This document shows positions 54,101 to 63,075 of a stretch of 64,000 nucleotides of DNA, piece by piece. The notes beneath the pieces are model-generated. The model did not search any database. It was not told the DNA's origin and saw only the letters and a list, made by a program, of their open reading frames with translations. Origin of the DNA: Mantamonas sphyraenae (Eukaryota > CRuMs > Mantamonadidae). The position numbers and the translations under genes are program-made. Position 1 is the first letter of the stretch; each line of letters begins with the position of its first letter. The DNA lies in assembly GCA_026936335.1 (NCBI GenBank), contig JAPMXV010000046.1, positions 62,001 through 126,000 of the forward strand, in the 5' to 3' direction.

Positions 54101-55681
54101 AAGCGCAGGTTGCGTCAGACTCGCAACGAACCCCATGCACACGTGGAGGACGAGGTGCGCGTTGCAGTCCACAGTGCAGAAGACGTCCACAAGCAATTGA
54201 ACAAGGCGATGCTCACCCTTCGACGATGGGTGACGCTCATGGGCACGCGTTCGTCCGATTTCATGTGGATGGCCGAGGTACAAGTGAACGGCATCCCTGT
54301 GCAGTTTCTGCACCTAAAGGTGATGGACCCTTCAATGACTGCGTACCGCACGCTGATGATGGATCGCATGCACCTTGCTTTCCACCTGGTAACCGGGCAT
54401 TTGGACAAGCCGTTCCTGCGCTGGCGCGAATTGCCCCTGACGCGCCTGGTACAGCGCGTGCTGGACCATCCACATTCCTATGAGGTGCAAATGGCCTGTG
54501 TTGCCCCGACCAAAACGAACGCCAAGTCGGAACTGGCACTGACAGAGGCGACGCAGTCCACACTGGAATTCCTCAATGGCTTGGTGGACGCTCGCGACCT
54601 ACCGCAGCTCAAGACCCTGCTGCGCAAACACAGCAGCGACTATGAGCTGGTCACCATGGACGAGCTGGCACAAGAAGAGCGAGACGCAAGGTGGGACTCT
54701 TCCTCCACGCTCTCCTCCTCCTCCTCATCGTCGTCGTCGTCGTCTTCACAGGCATGGATGCAGGAGTTGAACGAAGTTATGGTGGAGAACATCATGAGAG
54801 AGTACTCGGTGATGGTAGACGAGCGCTCGGAAGATGGCATGGACTGTTTGAGCGTGCAGGACGAGCAGACGCTGGTGTTCAAGGAAGACGAAAGGACGTT
54901 TCAGTTTGACCGCGTCATGGCACACAAGCACCCAAGCGAGGTGTGGAGCGGCATTCGGACAGGTATTGTGGGTCAGTTTGTCAAGGGCAGCCACGACGGC
55001 GTGGTGATGCTGTATGGGCAGACTGGAGCCGGCGACGAGGCCTTTGCAAGCCACCTCGCCAATTTCGCGAAAGACTCGCTGGCGTGCATGCAGGCGGAGA
55101 CCAAGCTGTCAGTGAGTATGTCTGTCGTGCGTGGTGGCCAGTGGATTGACTTGTTGGTGGAGGACGGAGTCATGGACAGCAACGACAGCAAGCGTGCTTT
55201 CACCCGAGTCAAGTGGGTGGAATTGGACACAATGGTCGAGCTGCAGCACTGGTACAAAACGGCATTCGGTACAAAGATGCAGGACGGAGGCGTGGCTGGT
55301 TCCTCGGACGACACCGCAGTCGTGGCCATTCGCAACTCGAACAACACCTTTTACTTTGTGCGACTGCCCGGTTCGCAGCGCCTGTACAGCAATCAGGGTG
55401 ACGAGAACGAGCTCAAGGCGCACAGGGAAGCTCAGTACGCACTGTCCAGTGTACTGAATGTGCTCGCGGAGCTCCTGAAGGAGTCCAGCCGCAGCCGCTT
55501 CATTCCGTGGCGCGATTCCATCCTGGCCAGGAACTTGCAGGCTCCTTTGACAGAAGGCCATCTGTTCTTCTTCACCCATGTGCTGTCACATGTCACCGCG
55601 TACGAGGAGTCACTTTCGTCGGTGCGTTGTTTGGACCGCCTGGCAAGTTCCGGTGGGGGGGGTTCGAAGCGACGCAGGTGA
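51200..55681 (+). CDS. Tandem kinesin motor-like array, mostly degenerate
   Basis: Intronless, 1493 aa. Module 1 (about residues 18-345) is nearly complete: TVTAIRPFNSRE, LDYVYEDFTQAEVFEDIGQD, P-loop GQSGSGKSYI, switch I position NATSTRGHT, switch II VDMAGSERVALSGVTG, and VPYRESIFTQLLQPYL. The middle (about 395-810) is kinesin-like only in outline, with no P-loop. A third recognisable module (about 820-1135) has CVRVRPVLE and GGVGTGKSYALLG but no switches. The last (about 1190-1485) has GQTGAGDEAF, where the P-loop Lys is lost, and RLPGSQR in place of DLAGSER, but keeps FIPWRDSILARNLQ. A Ser run separates the last two. Only module 1 could plausibly hydrolyse ATP. It is related to the array at 45318-49529. 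Confidence 0.8.
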   Translation: MSKSKAFSNSGEFLASKDRILTVTAIRPFNSRETNRDAKKAISKRDANTVVCTNAEGEEREIELDYVYEDFTQAEVFEDIGQDILESVREGNNVLFLVFGQSGSGKSYIVIGFGENKGIFPRVCETLFGSTELQSAAISMVEVGHMGVHDLLSGEKIARTDSNWSNVPERVVETHEQVMEAIDTGSMNRSVAATNMNATSTRGHTLIRLHFTFRGGQQSNLCIVDMAGSERVALSGVTGIRLKESSFINTSYVRLRNVLTAVRRRGQDQANFHVPYRESIFTQLLQPYLDWGRVALFGAVAPTLDTYDESMMTLRTLDELKDPESVAESRLRSARRLKAQAEANLNSGSAGSTNANVDTHGEHDDGWKTQDGLLDMWNAHLQALGSLQNASTVPKSDSGSRLHLAWLSDEATSNIGDIGRMVAVHVHSGLMRGLNACVMTTGNASTTSADGMACIDEEVVRQLVLCRQGEWQGQLNVFSIWIRTDDAVIDLGMDDRQEVMVTYTDGMVIENCTMATIACVREWQTWRTACEARVDQLGGLQGPQTLKNGIVVHLLKPHGAQGAAVAMVHLANDAASSLKEYRCNQDLAFADVLDSMSHMAVQQVLRLKLTQQQRVVCDILRDCLTGNVALVHRGALKDGWEALDSISEGGCRPVVRPMNHWSTWVQAQAETVERVATLAAALCSSRRDAGVLLVDQDDETVRRVLSTAAEAVFAQALEGDTLWVSAFAWTEQDQVGDTRQAKRLHTGVASELQQFVETEWEHTVHWEWAVWSETTHEQRSLHVHVSQDASKADGTEWPLAEWSVLVNSADAAKAWQSEPQRDLVRCVRVRPVLEREMVHEDNRDPSSYSNVDVGGACVRWRPGLLAEAEHVFHNASCGDMWKSLGPGLVEAVLHGERPAMVSAFGGVGTGKSYALLGVEGKEYGLIARFVQQVLEESDGEARVDVGVLMCRYKATGVMDLLADDEPQKRRLRQTRNEPHAHVEDEVRVAVHSAEDVHKQLNKAMLTLRRWVTLMGTRSSDFMWMAEVQVNGIPVQFLHLKVMDPSMTAYRTLMMDRMHLAFHLVTGHLDKPFLRWRELPLTRLVQRVLDHPHSYEVQMACVAPTKTNAKSELALTEATQSTLEFLNGLVDARDLPQLKTLLRKHSSDYELVTMDELAQEERDARWDSSSTLSSSSSSSSSSSSQAWMQELNEVMVENIMREYSVMVDERSEDGMDCLSVQDEQTLVFKEDERTFQFDRVMAHKHPSEVWSGIRTGIVGQFVKGSHDGVVMLYGQTGAGDEAFASHLANFAKDSLACMQAETKLSVSMSVVRGGQWIDLLVEDGVMDSNDSKRAFTRVKWVELDTMVELQHWYKTAFGTKMQDGGVAGSSDDTAVVAIRNSNNTFYFVRLPGSQRLYSNQGDENELKAHREAQYALSSVLNVLAELLKESSRSRFIPWRDSILARNLQAPLTEGHLFFFTHVLSHVTAYEESLSSVRCLDRLASSGGGGSKRRR

Positions 55682-55687
55682 AGAATG

Positions 55688-56560
55688 TCATTCCTTGCTC
55701 ACGATCCACTCGGGGAAAGGAGATCCGTCTTGGCGTTGCAACCAGTTGGCCTCATCCCACGTGTCCTTGCCGTTGCCATCAATAGCGTGCAACGTGAAGG
55801 CGTTGCGTGGCTTCTCCGACCGATTGTCGTAGGACTGGTGCACCAGTGCGCCATGGAGGAGGATGGCTGTTCCAGAGGGCACCTCAACTGGCACGTACTC
55901 TTCCTGGGCATAGTCCACGGGCCGGCGAGCGTTGTTGTCGTCCACATCGACGCATTCTGTGGATCCCTTGCCGTCACGGACAAAGCGTTGGGGAATTCCT
56001 GTCTTGTGCGAGCCTGGGACCACATACAAGCACCCGTTCTCCACGGTGGCGTCATCCAGCGCCACCCAAATGGCGGTCAGCGAATGAGCGGAATCCCACA
56101 GAAAAGTGGAGTCCATGTGCGGCAGCACTTCGCTCCCAATGCTCGGGTTCTTCATGATATACATGCTCTGAACCACGTGTGGGTCACTGAGACCAGCCAC
56201 GTCTGTGTAGCATCTCTTCATCGACTTTTGGTAGCAAATCGACCGGAAAACGTCGTCCAGCTCGTGCATGGCATGGCCAATCTTGTTGATGGACAGTGTC
56301 AGGTCTTGCACCAGGTTTCCCTGTTCGTCAAACGCGTCCTGCTCGTAAAACAGCCTGATCTTGTCGCCGGACTCCAGAAAGTAGGCGTCCCGAGAGTGCT
56401 CGCCGCTCTTGAACGTTCCAATGCTCTCGTGCTCGCTGTACAACTCGTTGATCAGTTCCACGGCACGTTCACGCATGCGCTGCACGTCTTCCGCAGAAAG
56501 CACGTCCGGCAACACGCAGTAGCCGTTGTTTGCAAAAAATTCTGCGTCGTCTTGGCTCAT
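55688..56560 (-). CDS. PHYHD1: Phytanoyl-CoA dioxygenase domain protein
   Basis: Intronless, 290 aa, the same size as human PHYHD1 (291 aa). It carries FANNGYCVLPDVLSAEDVQ at the N-terminus, the Fe(II) pair in HMDSTFLWDS, DDATVENGCLYVVPGSHKTG, and the distal His in LLHGALVHQSYDN followed by Arg. It is a non-haem Fe(II)/2-oxoglutarate oxygenase of the PhyH superfamily; the substrate of PHYHD1 is not established. No peroxisomal targeting signal is evident at the C-terminus (VSKE). Its stop lies 6 bp from the stop of the kinesin array on the other strand, so the transcripts must overlap. Confidence 0.92.
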   Translation of the reverse strand: MSQDDAEFFANNGYCVLPDVLSAEDVQRMRERAVELINELYSEHESIGTFKSGEHSRDAYFLESGDKIRLFYEQDAFDEQGNLVQDLTLSINKIGHAMHELDDVFRSICYQKSMKRCYTDVAGLSDPHVVQSMYIMKNPSIGSEVLPHMDSTFLWDSAHSLTAIWVALDDATVENGCLYVVPGSHKTGIPQRFVRDGKGSTECVDVDDNNARRPVDYAQEEYVPVEVPSGTAILLHGALVHQSYDNRSEKPRNAFTLHAIDGNGKDTWDEANWLQRQDGSPFPEWIVSKE

Positions 56561-56606
56561 CTTTTGGGCTTTGCTGCCCCGCGCGGCGCGTCCAAACAAA
56601 ATAGTG
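56561..56606. promoter_or_regulatory. 46-bp bidirectional promoter gap
   Basis: The shortest divergent gap in the window, between PHYHD1 and the carboxypeptidase. TTTTGGGCTTTGCTGCC starts at 56562 and GTCCAAAC ends at 56597, flanking a CCGCGCGGCGCG core: an inverted TTTGG...CCAAA layout. Confidence 0.5.
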
Positions 56607-58268
56607 ATGACGACACGCTCCTCTCTCGCCATCTTTTTCGCTGCCTCTCTGCTTGTTTCTGCACTGGCCCACGTGGACATCCACTTTGAGCCGCTGCAGC
56701 GCATCGACGACGGTCCGGAACTGCGCGACGCCGCAGCGGACAAGATCACCAACCTGCCGTGTGAGTTGCAAAGAAACGGGCGTGAGGCTTGCTTGACACG
56801 CCGCGGGTGTGGATGGCAGCAGGCGCCGCGGTGGACACTGACACGGGTGTGCTTGTGTGTGTCAAACGCGACGACGCGCGTTCCTCCAACGGCGCATTTT
56901 TGCGTGGATGGATCGTGTCGGTGACGATGGACCACGACACGACGTACAGACGTGAAGGGCAACCTGGACTTTGACATGTACTCGGGCTATGTGACGGTGG
57001 ACGAAGCCCACGGTCGCCAACTGTTCTACTGGTTTGCAGAGAGTGCAAACCAGCCGTCGACGGATCCGCTGGTGGTGTGGCTGAACGGAGGCCCCGGCTG
57101 CTCGTCGCTGGGAGGCCTGCTGACAGAGAACGGTCCACTGTGGGCCGGATGCAACGGTGACTGCGTGGAGACCAACCCGTACAGCTGGAACCGAGTGGCC
57201 AACGTGATCTGGATCGAGTCGCCGGCTGGTGTGGGCTTCTCCTACAGCAACACGACATCGGACTACACCGTGGGCGATGCTCGCACCACGGAGGACCTCG
57301 TGACTTTTATGCAGGGATTCCTCAAGCGCTTCCCGCAGTTCAGCGAGAGCCCCCTGTGGGTGACCGGCGAGTCGTACGGCGGCCACTACGTGCCCAACTT
57401 TGCGGCGGGACTGGTGCGTGCCAACGAGGCAGGCAAGGCCAAGTTCAACTTTAAGGGCTTCATGGTGGGCAACGCATGGACAGTGGCCGAGATTGACAAC
57501 CGCGGTACTGCCAACGACTGGTACTCGCACAACCTCATCAGCAAGGCCACCATCGACGGAATCAACCAGTATTGCAACTTCTCGGACATCGGACCCCTCA
57601 AAGCCAACGAGTTTGAGGCATCGATGGTGGGCAACGCAGACTGCAGCAGCTACACGTACGAGGCCTCCCAGGAGATGGGCAACATCAACATCTACGAAAT
57701 CTACGCAGATGTGTGCCACAAGCAGGGCATGAACCAGGCAGACATGCTGCGCGCTTACCTGTCGGACATGAAGAACAGTGTGCACCGCATGCCAGAGCAG
57801 CAGCCGGCCGGGGATGCCACTCCGACGGATCCGTGCATCGGCAACTGGGCTCAGACTTACCTGAACAAGCCTGAGGTGCAGTCGGCCATCCATGCTCGCA
57901 AGTTCAGCTACCAGTGGACAGACTGCTCGCCGCGCGTGCAGTACAGCCGTTCCGACCTGCTGAGCAGCATGCTGCCCACGTACGAGTTTCTGCTGAGCAA
58001 GAACATCAAGATGCACGTGTACAGCGGCGATGTGGACGGCATTGTTGCCACTCCGGGCACTCGGGAGTGGATGGCCAAGCTCAACCCAAAGGTCACCGAC
58101 CATTGGCGCCCGTGGTCCAGCGGCGGCCAGGTGGGCGGCTACGTCCAATACTACAACAACGGCTTGTCTTTCAACACAGTGCGTGGTGCGGGACACATGG
58201 TGCCGGGTATCCAGCCCCAGCGTGCGTTTGACATGTTCTCTCGCTTCCTGGCCAACAAGCCCCTGTGA
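56607..58268 (+). CDS. Serine carboxypeptidase (peptidase S10)
   Basis: Two exons, 56607-56760 and 56950-58268, joined as NLPYVKGNLDFDMYSGYV; 490 aa. It starts with a signal peptide (MTTRSSLAIFFAASLLVSAL). The S10 hallmarks are WLNGGPGCSSLGG (oxyanion region), VTGESYGGHYVPNFA (catalytic Ser), SGDVDGIVATPGTREW (Asp) and GAGHMVPGIQPQRAFDMFSRFL (His). Length and order match plant and animal serine carboxypeptidases. It would remove C-terminal residues from proteins or peptides in the vacuole or lysosome, or outside the cell. Codon use is strongly biased to C and G, suggesting high expression. Confidence 0.95.
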
Positions 58269-58382
58269 TGATCGTGTGCAAGATTCCACAATGAACAAGG
58301 ATTTCCAACAACAACAACAACAGCAACAGTCACTTGTTCCATCCATGTGTGTGCGCACGGTGGGGCAACCCGCCAAAAGGAG

Positions 58383-58611
58383 ATGAGGAGACCGCGCCAG
58401 TCGCCAAGTCCGCTTATCACGCGGCAGCGCATCATCTACCTCCTTGGATTCACGTTTGCCTTGTACATGGTCTACCTGAGCATGTTTGTCAGCCGAAGTG
58501 GCCACGCAGATGGTAAGCATGTCCAGGGTGGCCAAGGGCAGGTCTCAACCCGCTATCGCGTCGACGACGCCGCCTCCTCAAGCTCGCTGGATCAAGACGA
58601 ACAGAGCAACA

Positions 58612-58642
<31 letters not shown>

Positions 58643-60333
58643 CGAGTACAACTCCACGAACAAGGGGGATGAAAAGGACAACGATGACAAAGATGAAAAG
58701 GCCAGCAGCAGCTCCACCTCGTCCTCCACGGCTGACAAGGAGGCGGAAGACGAGGACGAGGAGACGCCAGCCCCGAAACCCACGCCCGAGGCCAAGCAGG
58801 ACGCCCAGGAGCGCCCAAGCGACTCTTCAAGCACAGGCGCCACGCATCCAGACGTCACCATCGACGCAGTCGCCAAGAACAACGCGGCGTATTTTGAACA
58901 CACCAGCAAGAAAGAGGACGAGGACGCGGAAGACGTGGACGATGGTGCGCGCGCCCTTGGGCCACATTGGGCCCCGAATTTTCCCCCTCCCCCACGCACA
59001 CCTGCCCGCGTTTTCACATGTGTCGATTGTGGTGCATGAGATGCACGCGTGGCAGTGGTGTGTGTGGAGTCGCGCTTGTTTCCGCTTGGCCAGAGAGAGA
59101 CTGACACGGGAGCGCGATCGCGCAGCATACACCTTTTGGAGCAACGACTTTCACATCTCGCCCATTGCCGATCTGAAGGACATCTTCAAGGAACTGAAGA
59201 TGAACGTGATCGACAAGAGCTTCTCGGGCCATTGCCACATGAAGGGCACGTGTGCGCAAGGGGTGCAGGTGATCAACAGGGACAACGGCATCACACTGCA
59301 CCCAGACCCGTGCAACACGCGCAGGAGGTTCTTTGACGCCTACAAAGACAACGCAGAGATGAACACGGTGGATGCATTTGTGTGCAACCACCCAAGTGCC
59401 ATGTGTGAACTGTTTATGCCGTTCAACCGCTCGCTGATTGTCTACGCCACCACTCGCTTTGAAATGGGCCGCCACGACCCGAAATACTGGACAGAGTGGG
59501 TGGAAAACGTGAGGCGCATTGCACGCAATCCTCGCAACGTCATTGCAGCCAACAACCTGTACGACGCAGAGTACGTAAAGTACTTTACGGGCCTGAAGGA
59601 CGTGCTGGTCATCCCCAACTATTGCGGATACACAAACGTGCAGTACAACCCGAGCCGCCCGGAAATCCTGATTGGGCCCAGCCATTCGGATGGTGGTCTT
59701 ATGAACGAGCTCAAGGCAGCAGGGGCCGCCAGTGGCAACAAGTTCATCTTTGCACACATCCGCGAAAAGTACCCGCACTACGAGTTTACCGACCTGGCTG
59801 CACATCCGGCCATTGTCAATCTGCCCTACCAGGTCTCAGTCATGTCCTTCTTTGAATACTATCGCATGAACATTCCCCTGTTCTTCCCGTCGCTGGACCT
59901 GCTGGCCAAGTGGCATCACGAGCGCGCCATCCTCAAGGAACGCACCTGGGACCGCGTCTATGGCAAACCTGCGGCCCAATCAGCCATCTCCAGGCATCCC
60001 GAGTCGGACATCCCTTACGACCCCAACAACGAGTTTGACCTGGACGCCATCCGCTACTGGGTCAAGTATTCGGACTTTTACCAATGGCCGCACGTGCAGA
60101 TTTTCGACTCGTGGGACGACCTCATCGACAAGCTGGGAAAGGCCGACTTGAAAGCCATCTCGGCAAAGATGGCCGAGCACAACAAGAAAGCCAAGGACGA
60201 TCTCAAGTCCCTGTGGCGCCGTCTGTTCAGGCGCATGTTCCACGGCCGCAAACCTGGCTCAGCAACCTCTCCGGCTTCGTTTGATGTTGCCATGAAGGAT
60301 CTGTACGATGCCGAGGTGCCTGAGCACTGCTAG
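58383..60333 (+). CDS. Type II membrane protein, glycosyltransferase-like lumenal domain
   Basis: Exons 58383-58944 and 59126-60333 (181-bp intron), 589 aa. A short basic N-terminus precedes one transmembrane helix (IIYLLGFTFALYMVYLSMFV, about 17-36). A 150-residue Asp/Ser/Glu-rich stalk with a run of Asp follows, then a lumenal domain from about residue 188. That domain contains YTFWSNDFHISPIADLKDIF, Cys-rich GHCHMKGTC, DAFVCNHPSAMCELFMPF, VIAANNLYDAEYVKYFTGL and VLVIPNYCGY. The stem-and-catalytic-domain layout and the Rossmann-like LVIP/ILIGPSHS segments resemble Golgi glycosyltransferases. I do not recognise a named family, so the enzyme class is an inference. Confidence 0.75.
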
Positions 60334-60425
60334 AGCGGAAGAAGGCAGGCGTGCGAAACACCCAGTGTATTTACAGTAAACGATGGTCGACACCCACTCA
60401 TCTCATCTCATGTCGAGCACTCCCA

Positions 60426-61307
60426 TCACATTGCAGCAGCGAGGCTGGCCACAAAGGCGCGGAACTCACGCAGGCCATGGCCTGAATGAGCGCTGACGGC
60501 CCAAACCTGCGGATAGGCAACGGGCATGGCCTGATCGACCACTTCTTGAGTTTCACGCACCACTTGCTCCAGCTTGGGGGCTTTGCACTTGTCCGTCTTG
60601 GTGAGCACAAGCTGGAAGGGCAGGCCGTGCGAGTACAAGGTGCCCAGCAGCTCCAAATCGACTGCCTTGCACCCGTGCCGTGCGTCAATCAGCACCATTG
60701 TATGCGACAGACTGGGACTGTTCTGAAGGTACCGCATGCTGAGCTGTTGCCACGAGCGCACAGTGGCCTTGGGTGCTTTGGCGTACCCGTACCCGGGAAG
60801 ATCCACAAGCTGCAGTCCGCGCACGTGCGCGCTGCCAAACACGTTGATTGTCTGGGTTCGCCCGGGTGTGTTGGATGTCCGACACAGTTTGCTGTTTTCC
60901 GTCAATGCGTTCACCAGGGACGACTTGCCCACGTTGGAGCGGCCCAGAAAAGCAAGTGTCCGTGTTGTTCCCGCTTTTCCTCGCTCCAGTGCCAGCCTCT
61001 CCTCCACTTGCTCCTCTGTGGCCAAACAATCTACAATGTCCCATGGCTTTGTCCTCACTGCTTCTGCCATGGCCCATTCAGCCTTGGAAAAGCGGTGCGC
61101 CGCCCCCAGTTCATGCCTCTGCTGCGCCTCTCCCATGGACTCGTGCTCCTCCATGGCCTCTACCACCTCCCTGCCGCTTTCTGTACCAAATCTCCTCCTG
61201 CAACCAACCATGGAGTGTGCTCGCGTGCCCATCCGGCTTCCCCTTCGTGCAAACATTGCCCAACACAATCCGTTGGCCAAACCAGAGGCAATCGCTCCTT
61301 TTCTTTC

Positions 61308-61310
<3 letters not shown>
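60426..61310 (-). CDS. GTPBP8: EngB/YihA-type GTPase (GTPBP8)
   Basis: Intronless, 294 aa. The G motifs are complete: G1 LGRSNVGKSSLVNAL, G2 around NTPGRTQT, G3 LVDLPGYGYAK, G4 TKTDK and G5 VSAHSG. The DLPGYGYA and GRSNVGKSSL combination is specific to EngB/YsxC/GTPBP8. The bacterial protein helps assemble the large ribosomal subunit, and eukaryotic GTPBP8 acts in mitoribosome biogenesis. A basic 110-residue N-terminal extension (WAMFARRGSRMGTRAHS) fits mitochondrial import. It converges with the type II membrane protein gene (92 bp gap). Confidence 0.92.
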
Positions 61311-61356
<46 letters not shown>

Positions 61357-61360
61357 TCTC
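61311..61360. repeat. (TC)n microsatellite
   Basis: About 50 bp of TC dinucleotides immediately upstream of the GTPBP8 ATG (minus strand) and downstream of the coiled-coil gene stop. On the coding strand it is a GA tract in the 5' leader. Confidence 0.9.
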
Positions 61361-61366
61361 CCTGTC

Positions 61367-62980
61367 TTAATTGCCGGCTTGTGCATCCACTGCGGCAATG
61401 GTGTGGTGAACAACCTCCTGCAGCTCGTCGAGATCGGTCTTGAGCACGTTGAGCTGTCGAGTGTAGTACTCGACGCTCTCACGGCTCTCCTTCCACTTGG
61501 CCTTAAACTCTTTGCGCTCGTGGTTGACCTTCTCCAGCCGATCGCCCAACTTCTTTGCCTCCTGCTCGCAGGCAACGTGCTCGCTGTACGCCTTTTCGTA
61601 CAGGTACTTCTGGTGCTGGTACTCCTGCTCCAGCACCTGTTCCTGCTTCGCCAGGTCCTTCTTGTACTTGCGCATGTTCTTCAGCTCCTTCTTCAGCTCC
61701 AGCTTGCGGCGGTTCTCCACCTCAAACTCGTGCTTCGCCGACTGGTACTCCTCCTGGATGGCCACATTCGCGTCGCACGCCTGTGCGTACTCCCGCTTCT
61801 GCTTCTTCAGCTGCGCCTTGAGCTTCTTCAGCTGCGACTGATACGTGTCCCGCTGGTGCGTGCGTTCCGCAAGATCGTGCTTCACCTTGACAAAACGCAC
61901 CGTAAACTCCTCCAGCAGTGCGTCACGGCCCGTGCGATGCGACAGCTTCTCACTGCTTGCTTGTTGCTCCGCAAACGTCAGCTTGTGTGGCGAGCGCGAG
62001 GCCCCACCCAGGTCCAGCGAGCGACCGTGCGCAGGTGCGCTTTGAGGACGCTTGCGACGGCCCTTGCTGCTGCTGCTCATGTCCATGTGGGATGCGTGGT
62101 AGCTACTGCTGGCTCCTCCCTGGCGTCCGGGCGATCGCTGCTGAGCCCCCTTGCGTCCACGTCCAGACGCAGACGCCGTGCTTGGGCGCGTGGACCCTCG
62201 CTTTCCGCCTCCGCTGCGCGAGTTGCGCGATGCTGCTGCAGACTTTTCCACAAAGATCCCTCCGTTGTCTTCTTCCTCGCTGTCCTCCTCCAGTGTCTTG
62301 CTCAGGCCGTCGCCGTAGTTCACAGTGCTAAATCGCGTCACACCCCCTCCGTCGTGCCGTCCACGTCCTCCATGGCTGCTCGTCGTGCCAGTGCCACCCA
62401 TGCTTCCCCCGTATCCACTCCCCTGCACATTCGTGTTCACGCCGCCGGCCTCGCTGCTTGCCACGCCCGTGCCGCGTGCCTTTTTGCTCTTGCCTTTTTT
62501 CGATTTGCTTTTCGTGCTTTTCAGACTCACTGGCTCACTCGCCATGCCGCCCATGCCTCCTTGCGACACACGCGACGATCCGCCTCCGCGTCCACCGTTG
62601 CTCGTGTCCTTTCCACTGCGTGTCACTCCTCCTCCGTTGCCTCCTCCTCCGCCCTGGCGTCGACCCCGGCTCCCGCCGCCGCTCATTTGGCCGTTGGAAA
62701 ATCCGCCCTCGCTCCCTCCCCCGCTTGCCTTGCTACTGGGAGTCCCTGCGCTTGTCGCCTCGCCTCCATCGTTCCCATTGCTCAGTGCGTCCAAGTAGCT
62801 TCCACTTCCGCTTCCCGTGCTGGTCTGCGTGCCGCCCATCACCGCGTCGTAGTCCGTGTCATTTTCTGACAAGTTGCTTCCTCCCTGGGCCTCGCCCACG
62901 CTCCCTGTGCTGATGCCCAGGCGCGCCAGCTCCGAGTCCAGTTCCCGATCCAAGTTCAAGTACGACGAGTTGTTGGCCAT
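61367..62980 (-). CDS. Gly/Ser-rich coiled-coil protein, function unknown
   Basis: Intronless, 537 aa. Residues 1-330 are low-complexity Gly/Ser-rich with Lys clusters (STKSKSKKGKSKKARG) and an RRKRPQSAPAHGRS motif; RPxSAP motifs recur in ciliary and microtubule-associated proteins. From about 345 to 530 it is one continuous coiled coil with a basic start (LKKLKAQLKKQKREYAQAC, NMRKYKKDLAKQEQVLE). No transmembrane or enzymatic motif is seen. A cytoskeletal or axonemal role is possible but unproven. Confidence 0.75.
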   Translation of the reverse strand: MANNSSYLNLDRELDSELARLGISTGSVGEAQGGSNLSENDTDYDAVMGGTQTSTGSGSGSYLDALSNGNDGGEATSAGTPSSKASGGGSEGGFSNGQMSGGGSRGRRQGGGGGNGGGVTRSGKDTSNGGRGGGSSRVSQGGMGGMASEPVSLKSTKSKSKKGKSKKARGTGVASSEAGGVNTNVQGSGYGGSMGGTGTTSSHGGRGRHDGGGVTRFSTVNYGDGLSKTLEEDSEEEDNGGIFVEKSAAASRNSRSGGGKRGSTRPSTASASGRGRKGAQQRSPGRQGGASSSYHASHMDMSSSSKGRRKRPQSAPAHGRSLDLGGASRSPHKLTFAEQQASSEKLSHRTGRDALLEEFTVRFVKVKHDLAERTHQRDTYQSQLKKLKAQLKKQKREYAQACDANVAIQEEYQSAKHEFEVENRRKLELKKELKNMRKYKKDLAKQEQVLEQEYQHQKYLYEKAYSEHVACEQEAKKLGDRLEKVNHERKEFKAKWKESRESVEYYTRQLNVLKTDLDELQEVVHHTIAAVDAQAGN

Positions 62981-63075
62981 GACCGCACAATGTCAAAAAT
63001 TGGACAAAGAGAAATTTGTTTTGGGTGCTGCGCCGCTTCGCTCGTGGCCACCCATTCAACCTCACCCCTGCCATC
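62981..63075. promoter_or_regulatory. Upstream region with shared promoter-like element
   Basis: The 95-bp tandem gap upstream of the coiled-coil gene holds TTTTGGGTGCTGCGCCGC at 63019-63036 (plus strand), a close match to the elements at 7088 and 51146. Confidence 0.4.
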
